This document shows positions 59,560 through 64,000 of a stretch of DNA of 64,000 nt, piece after piece. The DNA is from DATAQC01 sp039649175 (GTDB lineage: Bacteria; Actinomycetota; Acidimicrobiia; Acidimicrobiales; AC-14). Below the pieces are notes generated by a model. It searched no databases. It saw nothing but the letters and a program-made list of their open reading frames with translations, and had not been told where the DNA came from. A program made the position numbers and the translations under genes. Numbering within the stretch: position 1 is the stretch's first letter; each line of letters starts with the position of its first letter. The DNA lies in contig JBBWZS010000020.1 in assembly GCA_039649175.1 (NCBI GenBank), positions 1 to 64,000 on the forward strand. Direction: 5' to 3'.

Positions 59560-60237
59560 ATGAAGACCAGCCGTTTTTTGCGTGCCCGGGCAGTCGTGCC
59601 CGCCGTCATGCTCGTCGGAGGGGCCGGTCTACTCGTGACCCAGCTGGCCTCGAGCGCGCCGGCATCGGAGACACCACAGATCCAGAGCTTCCACCTGCGC
59701 GCCGCCAACAGCGGCAAGGACGCCACCGTCGCCGGCGGCTCGACGGCTGACGGGGCCAGGGTCATCCAGCTGCCCGCCACCGCCCTCAACGACCAGGGCT
59801 TCGTGCCCCTGCCGTTCGGCACCGGCTTCGTCATCGTGAACGTCAACAGCAACAAGGTCCTCGACACCGCCGGCGGGTCGACAGCGGCGGGGGCGGCGGT
59901 CGTCCAGCACACCTTCGGCCCCACCGTCCCCGAGGTTGCCAGCCAGGTCTGGTTCCTCACCGCCACCGGGTCCAACGCCGTGTTCACCAACTTCAAGAGC
60001 GGCCTGGCCCTGGAGGTGGCGGGCGCATCCAGCGACGACGGCGCGCCCCTCATCCAGAACGCGAGGAGCGGGGCCGCTGACCAGAACTTCGCCGGCATCC
60101 CCGTCGGAGTCCCGGCCACCACATCGACATCGTCCACATCCTCGACGTCGTCCACCTCATCGACATCCTCCACGTCGTCAACATCGTCCACGTCCTCCAC
60201 GTCGACGACATCCACGACAATGGCCGGCTCGGGCTAG
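59560..60237 (+). CDS. secreted ricin-B-lectin-like (RICIN) protein 1
   Basis: A 225-residue exported protein. The signal peptide (1-36) is followed by a beta-trefoil-like RICIN region (about 40-180) with three imperfect repeats (FHLRAANSGKDATVAGGSTADG, FVIVNVNSNKVLDTAGGSTAAG, AVFTNFKSGLALEVAGASSDDG) that each contain a K/L-x2-x-AG-ST turn and, in the second, SQVWFL (QxW). The last 45 residues are a Ser/Thr repeat (STSSTSS) likely to be glycosylated or wall-spanning. It probably binds carbohydrate. ATG 59560 has GGGAG about nine bases upstream. A paralogue follows by 25 bases. Confidence 0.85.
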   Translation: MKTSRFLRARAVVPAVMLVGGAGLLVTQLASSAPASETPQIQSFHLRAANSGKDATVAGGSTADGARVIQLPATALNDQGFVPLPFGTGFVIVNVNSNKVLDTAGGSTAAGAAVVQHTFGPTVPEVASQVWFLTATGSNAVFTNFKSGLALEVAGASSDDGAPLIQNARSGAADQNFAGIPVGVPATTSTSSTSSTSSTSSTSSTSSTSSTSSTSTTSTTMAGSG

Positions 60238-60262
60238 TACGGCCATACTCTGTCGCTGAACC

Positions 60263-60853
60263 ATGAGAACAGGACGATGGCGCACCAGGGCAGTGGCACT
60301 CGCCGCCCTGGCGCTCGGCGCCGCGGGCCTGTCCGTACTTCCCTTCCCCGCCGCCGCGCCGGCTGACGAGGTCTTCGTCCCGCCGCCCGGGTTCGAGTTG
60401 CAGGCCGCCCACAGCGGCAAGGTGCTGCTCATCAACGGGTTCGCCGACACCGACGGAGCGCCGGTGGTCCAGTTCTCGAGCAACGGGGGCCTCAACGAAC
60501 GGTGGGCGCCCGTTCCCTTCGGCACCGGGTTCGTGTTCGTGGGACTGAACGGCTACAAGGTGCTCGACGTGGCCGGGGCGTCGACCGACAACGGCGCCGG
60601 TCTCATCCAGCAGCAGTGGAACGGCAGCGCCAGCCAGGTGTGGCTGCTCTTCCCGTTCGGGCCCAACGCCTCGGTGTTCATCAACGCCAAGAGCGGCAAG
60701 GCCATGGACGTCGCCGGGGCATCCACCGCCGACAACGCCCCCGTGATCCAGTGGGACTGGCAGGCGGGCGCCAACCAGATCTGGCGGGGCATCCCCGTCG
60801 GCGTGCCCGAGACCACGTCGACGACGACATCCACGACCGTCGCCGCAGGCTGA
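60263..60853 (+). CDS. secreted ricin-B-lectin-like (RICIN) protein 2
   Basis: A 196-residue paralogue of the preceding gene. The signal peptide (1-32) leads to the same trefoil repeats (FELQAAHSGKVLLINGFADTDG, FVFVGLNGYKVLDVAGASTDNG, VFINAKSGKAMDVAGASTADNA) with QVWLL and QIWRG QxW motifs, and shares the GIPVGVP ending followed by a short Thr tail. The long Ser/Thr repeat of the first copy is missing. Tandem duplication is evident. Confidence 0.85.
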   Translation: MRTGRWRTRAVALAALALGAAGLSVLPFPAAAPADEVFVPPPGFELQAAHSGKVLLINGFADTDGAPVVQFSSNGGLNERWAPVPFGTGFVFVGLNGYKVLDVAGASTDNGAGLIQQQWNGSASQVWLLFPFGPNASVFINAKSGKAMDVAGASTADNAPVIQWDWQAGANQIWRGIPVGVPETTSTTTSTTVAAG

Positions 60854-60876
60854 GCACCCGGACCAGAAGAACGGGG

Positions 60877-60910
60877 CGGCGGCCGGGGGGTCGTGGGTCC
60901 CCGGCCGCCG
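60877..60910. terminator. bidirectional hairpin terminator
   Basis: CGGCGGCCGGGG (60877-60888) pairs perfectly with CCCCGGCCGCCG (60899-60910), ten-base loop. It lies between the convergent RICIN gene and the gene ending at 60925. Confidence 0.7.
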
Positions 60911-60924
60911 TCCGCTGCACGCCG

Positions 60925-61608
60925 TCAGGCGGCGGCGCCGCCCTCAGGGCCGGGCCCAAGGTCGAGACCATGGCCCTCTACGACGGCCAACGCCTGACGA
61001 TGGCGTTCCCATGCCCACGTTGTTGCGTCGCGACACAACGACGGGTGGAACTTCCACCTGGTCAGCTGTCGCTCGGTGGCCTCGAAGTCCTCGCCCAGCT
61101 CCACCAGGCTCAAGGCCAGGCGCCGGCAGCGCTGGCGCAACTGGTCGGCGGCGGGCATGCGCAGTTGGTCTTCCTGCCAGGCCTGATGGGCCGCCTGGAG
61201 GTCGCCGGGCAGCCGTTGCACCTGACGGCGGGTGAGGGGTGGCAGCTTGCGCCGCACGGCGATGGCGCCGTCGCCCCGGGTCTCGGCCAGGTCGAACTGG
61301 CAGCACCGGGCGAAGGCCCGCATGAACGGCGAGTGGCGCCCGCCCCGGCTGCCCAGCCCCAGGGCCTGGGCGGTGGGGGCGAGGGGAAGATCGAACCCGT
61401 CGGGGCTGGCTTCCAGGCCGGCAGCCAGTCGCCGCAGGAGCCAGGTGGTCGACGGACCGAGGATGCCGAGCCAGTACTGCTCGACGTAGTGGGACCGGGG
61501 GTCGTGGCCGAGGGCGTCGATGACGCTGTCGGGCCAGGGCTGGATGGCCAGGGTGTCGGGTGGGTCGGCCGGGGTGGTGCCGGGGTGGAGCGCAACCGCT
61601 GTGCTCAT
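60925..61608 (-). CDS. conserved-looking hypothetical protein
   Basis: A 227-residue soluble protein: IQPWPDSVIDALGHDPRSHYVEQYWLGILGPSTTWLLR, then PTAQALGLGSRGGRHSPFMRAFARCCQFDL, a segment like a winged-helix regulator part, and a helical C-terminus. I recall similar actinobacterial hypotheticals but no function. Support is strong: AGGAGG six bases before ATG 61608 and a good promoter (TTGACG-17-GATACT) at 61703-61675. Confidence 0.8.
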   Translation of the reverse strand: MSTAVALHPGTTPADPPDTLAIQPWPDSVIDALGHDPRSHYVEQYWLGILGPSTTWLLRRLAAGLEASPDGFDLPLAPTAQALGLGSRGGRHSPFMRAFARCCQFDLAETRGDGAIAVRRKLPPLTRRQVQRLPGDLQAAHQAWQEDQLRMPAADQLRQRCRRLALSLVELGEDFEATERQLTRWKFHPSLCRDATTWAWERHRQALAVVEGHGLDLGPGPEGGAAA

Positions 61609-61674
61609 GACGCCTCCTGGGCGCTGGCAACAAGAGAAGGGGAAGGCGACCGAACAGCTTTTTCGTGCCTTTTC

Positions 61675-61703
61675 AGTATCTCCCATACTCTACTGACCGT
61701 CAA
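61675..61703 (-). promoter_or_regulatory. sigma-70-type promoter of the 61608 gene
   Basis: On the minus strand TTGACG (61703-61698), 17 bases, GATACT (61680-61675). This is the best canonical promoter in the window. Confidence 0.7.
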
Positions 61704-61803
61704 CCGGACGGCAGCGGCAACGAGCGGAATGTCGACCCGCCGAGTAGGGTTTTCCTTTGAGACAGCTACTCCCGAATCCCGCACCTGCCGAGGACGTGAT
61801 CGC

Positions 61804-62979
61804 ATGGCCACCTTCCGAGACCTGCTGGCCGAGGCCAAGACCCAGATCCGCGAGGTCGACACGGCCGAGGCCGAGCGCCTGACCGCCGAGCGACCGGGCA
61901 CGGTCGTGCTCGACGTACGCGAAGCCGACGAGTACGAGCAGGGCGCCCTGCCCGACGCCGTGCACATCCCCCGGGGGTTCCTCGAGAGCCAGGTCGAGAA
62001 CCGCATCGCCGACCACGACGCGCCGGTGGTCGTGTACTGCGCCGGCGGCACCCGGTCGGCCTTCGCCGCCCGCACCCTGGGTGAGCTGGGCTACACCGAC
62101 GTGGTCTCGGTGGCCGGCGGGTTCAACAAGTGGAAGAACGAGGGGCGCAGCTGGACGACGCCGCGCACCTTGTCGCCCGAGCAGCGCAACCGCTACCAGC
62201 GCCACCTGCTGCTGCCCGAGGTGGGCGAGGAGGGCCAGCAGAAGCTGCTCGACGCCAAGATCCTGCTCCTCGGGGCCGGGGGACTGGGCTCTCCCGCCGC
62301 CCTCTACCTGGCGGCCGCCGGCGTGGGCACCCTGGGCATCATCGACATGGACGTGGTCGACGAGTCCAACCTCCAGCGCCAGATCCTGCACAACCTCGAC
62401 CGCATCGGCGACCGCAAGGTCGATTCGGCCAAGAAGACCCTCACCGCCCTCAACCCCGACGTCAACGTGGTCACCTACGACGTGCGCCTGGGGGCCGACA
62501 ACGTGCTCGACATCATCGACGGCTACGACGTCATCGTCGACGGCACCGACAACTTCCCCACCCGCTACCTGGTCAACGACGCCTCGCTGGTGAAGCGCAT
62601 CCCCGTCGTGCACGGGTCGATCTTCCGGTTCGAGGGCCAGGCCACCGTCTTCCACCCCTACGTGGGCCCGTGCTACCGCTGCCTCATCCCCGAGCCCCCT
62701 CCGGCCGAGCTGGCGCCGTCGTGCGCCGAGGCGGGCGTGCTGGGCGTGCTGCCCGGCATCGTCGGCTCCATCCAGGCCATGGAGGCCATCAAGATCGTCC
62801 TCGGCCTCGGCGAGCCCCTCGTCGGCCGCCTGCTCGCCTACGACGCCCTCGAGGAGTCGTTCCGCACCTTCAAGGTCCCGCGCGACCCCGAGTGCCCGGC
62901 GTGCGGTCCCGATGCCGGAGAGATCGTCATCGCCGAGTACGACGAGCTGTGCATGCCCCACCCCCGCGCCGCCGCCTGA
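61804..62979 (+). CDS. rhodanese-ThiF (MoeZ/MoeB-like) adenylyl- and sulfurtransferase
   Basis: A 391-residue fusion. The rhodanese domain comes first (about 20-110; VVLDVREADEYEQGALPDAVHIPRG, active-site Cys79 in VVVYCAGGTRSAF). The ThiF/E1-like domain follows (about 120-390): RYQRHLLLPEVGEEGQQKL, the ATP loop LLGAGGLGSPAALYLA, DGTDNFPTRYLVND, and zinc CxxC pairs (CYRC, CPAC). It activates and thiolates small sulfur-carrier proteins such as MoaD or ThiS. In actinobacterial MoeZ the rhodanese domain is normally at the C-terminus, so the order here is reversed. It fits the molybdenum-cofactor needs of the formate dehydrogenase. Confidence 0.9.
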   Translation: MATFRDLLAEAKTQIREVDTAEAERLTAERPGTVVLDVREADEYEQGALPDAVHIPRGFLESQVENRIADHDAPVVVYCAGGTRSAFAARTLGELGYTDVVSVAGGFNKWKNEGRSWTTPRTLSPEQRNRYQRHLLLPEVGEEGQQKLLDAKILLLGAGGLGSPAALYLAAAGVGTLGIIDMDVVDESNLQRQILHNLDRIGDRKVDSAKKTLTALNPDVNVVTYDVRLGADNVLDIIDGYDVIVDGTDNFPTRYLVNDASLVKRIPVVHGSIFRFEGQATVFHPYVGPCYRCLIPEPPPAELAPSCAEAGVLGVLPGIVGSIQAMEAIKIVLGLGEPLVGRLLAYDALEESFRTFKVPRDPECPACGPDAGEIVIAEYDELCMPHPRAAA

Positions 62980-63089
62980 GCGGCGACGGATCCTCGGCGA
63001 ACTCACCCCTTCCCTCGCACGTCGGGCTGTGACATAGTCCGGATGGCGTTGGATCGGGACCCGGTCGTCGAGGGGGGAGAGGAAGCCTC

Positions 63090-63746
63090 ATGAAACGATT
63101 TCTGCGAATGCTGGGATCGGGAGCGACAGCTCTGGGCCTGCTTGCCGCCGTGCCGTCGGCGGCCGGGGCGGCAGAGGTCGCCACGACGACCTGCACGAGC
63201 ACCCTGGCCCCCGGCACCTACGCCAAGGTGGTCGTGCCCGCGGGTGCGGTGTGCATCATCGACGGGCCCATCACCATCACCAACGGCCTGTTCATCCGCG
63301 AGGGTGCCACCTTCGTCCTCGGCAGCGAGGACCACCCGGGGCACACGGGCATCATCGTCGGGGGTGTCCACGCCACCAATCCCGCGTCGGTGCAGATCCA
63401 CTTCACCGCCATCAACGGCGGTATCGAGATCCACGGCGGGTCGGGCCCGTTCGGGGGACCCTTCGACGTGACCTTCAACGCCATCGAGGACAACCAGATC
63501 AACGGGCCGGTGCTCATCGAGGGCTACAACGGCTTCTGGATGGGCTTCATCCGCAACAAGGTCAACGGCACGGTGACCATGCGGAACAACGTGCTGGCCG
63601 ACCCTGACGGCAACGAGTACGTCACCAACGTCATCAACGGCGACCTGGTCTGCCGCGGCAACTCTCCGGCCCCGCAGACGGGCGACTCGGAGGGCGAACA
63701 GAACATCGTGACCGGCGCCAAGATCGGGCAATGCCGGCGAGTCTGA
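63090..63746 (+). CDS. secreted beta-helix-like protein of unknown function
   Basis: A 218-residue exported protein with a signal peptide (1-27, AGA|AEV). The mature part is rich in Gly, Asn, Ile and Val in a regular pattern (GGIEIHGGSGPFGGP, NGPVLIEGYNGFWMGFIRNKVNGTVTMRNN), like a parallel beta-helix, with four Cys that could form disulfides. No family is recognised. GAGAGGAAG precedes ATG 63090. Confidence 0.75.
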   Translation: MKRFLRMLGSGATALGLLAAVPSAAGAAEVATTTCTSTLAPGTYAKVVVPAGAVCIIDGPITITNGLFIREGATFVLGSEDHPGHTGIIVGGVHATNPASVQIHFTAINGGIEIHGGSGPFGGPFDVTFNAIEDNQINGPVLIEGYNGFWMGFIRNKVNGTVTMRNNVLADPDGNEYVTNVINGDLVCRGNSPAPQTGDSEGEQNIVTGAKIGQCRRV

Positions 63747-63773
63747 CCCCGTCGCGGTAGCCGTCCGACGGGC

Positions 63774-63779
63774 TAGCGT
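63774..63779 (+). promoter_or_regulatory. leaderless-type -10 element
   Basis: TAGCGT seven bases before ATG 63787. Confidence 0.45.
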
Positions 63780-63786
63780 CGGGGCC

Positions 63787-64000
63787 ATGCGAGCTTCCCG
63801 GGCCATCGTCGTGGCCACGATGATCGTGGTCGCCATGGTCGCCGGCACGGGGACGGCGCCGGCGGCACCCCGGCCCTTCCGCTGGAAGCCACCGGCTTCT
63901 CCGGCCACGACAGCGCCGACCCCGCCGGGCGCCGCCACCGTCGCCCCCGCGGCCGAGACCGGTCCCCCGGCCCCGACCTGGGCACCGGCCGCCACCGCCG
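63787..64000 (+). CDS. N-terminal part of a secreted Pro/Ala/Thr-rich protein
   Basis: The frame stays open to the right edge (71 codons). The start MRASRAIVVATMIVVAMVAG is a signal peptide or membrane anchor, followed by a Pro/Ala/Thr-rich stretch (PPASPATTAPTPPG) as in wall-spanning linkers. The functional part lies outside the window. Confidence 0.6.
   Translation, partial: MRASRAIVVATMIVVAMVAGTGTAPAAPRPFRWKPPASPATTAPTPPGAATVAPAAETGPPAPTWAPAATA

Noticed and set aside
60122..60220. CRISPR-like or satellite repeat
   Set aside because: The repeats are short trinucleotide-based units that encode the Ser/Thr tail of the RICIN protein; no repeat-spacer pattern exists. No CRISPR array is visible anywhere in the window.

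Overview
The window is very GC-rich DNA with dense, often overlapping genes, frequent GTG starts and no rRNA or tRNA that I can see. The gene content points to an actinobacterium: LytR-CpsA-Psr and PspC/LiaF-type envelope genes, an HU protein with a lysine/alanine tail, an F420-type luciferase-family oxidoreductase, a MoeZ-like protein, a WS/DGAT-like acyltransferase and many leaderless-type promoters (TANNNT six or seven bases before the start codon). An Acidimicrobiia-like host is my guess only. No stretch longer than 300 bases lacks a gene; the longest gap is 48621-48903.

Layout. 1-3.6 kb (minus): nucleotide-sugar and envelope genes (ugd-rmlD-rmlB, LCP). 3.7-5.5 kb: pabB-pabC. 6.0-8.6 kb: biotin ligase divergent from a biotin-carrying acyl-CoA carboxylase. 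9.0-13.5 kb: HU, an SBP56-family selenium-binding protein, a WS/DGAT-like acyltransferase and a quinone-reductase-like protein. 13.6-21.2 kb: a CooC-like ATPase, FdhD, a three-subunit selenocysteine formate dehydrogenase (fdhA-fdhB-nrfD) and MobA. 21.5-24.4 kb: secreted CHRD protein, a low-complexity basic protein and a divergent copper amine oxidase homologue. 24.5-29.5 kb: an operon grdE-grdB-grdC-trxA-grdA resembling glycine/sarcosine/betaine reductase. 29.5-31.2 kb (convergent): an F420-type oxidoreductase and a rhodanese-CBS gene with an in-frame TGA. 31.3-39.7 kb: membrane proteins, a PspC/LiaF-like module with sensor kinase and LuxR-type regulator, and two flavoenzymes. 39.8-43.6 kb: an RTX-repeat protein and molybdate uptake (modABC plus a HTH-Mop regulator). 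43.8-49.6 kb: sigma factor, envelope/stress proteins, FAD enzyme. 49.7-54.4 kb: cobalamin-dependent MetH and a cobalamin adenosyltransferase. 54.4-64 kb: leucyl aminopeptidase, surface and secreted proteins, and a rhodanese-ThiF (MoeZ-like) gene.

The main result is a selenoprotein neighbourhood. Four genes carry an in-frame TGA where selenocysteine is expected or plausible: fdhA, grdB, grdA and the rhodanese-CBS gene. Three of the TGA codons are followed at about 18-20 bases by the loop of a perfect hairpin; the fdhA hairpin has the GGTCT loop known from the E. coli SECIS. The Grd-like operon is unusual: GrdE lacks the cysteine expected to become the pyruvoyl cofactor, GrdB lacks one cysteine of its selenocysteine motif, and GrdD is absent. 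I infer a selenium-dependent reductase with chemistry different from clostridial glycine reductase. Molybdenum supply (modABC, mobA, fdhD, MoeZ-like) supports the formate dehydrogenase. Selenocysteine machinery (selA, selB, selC, selD) is not in the window.
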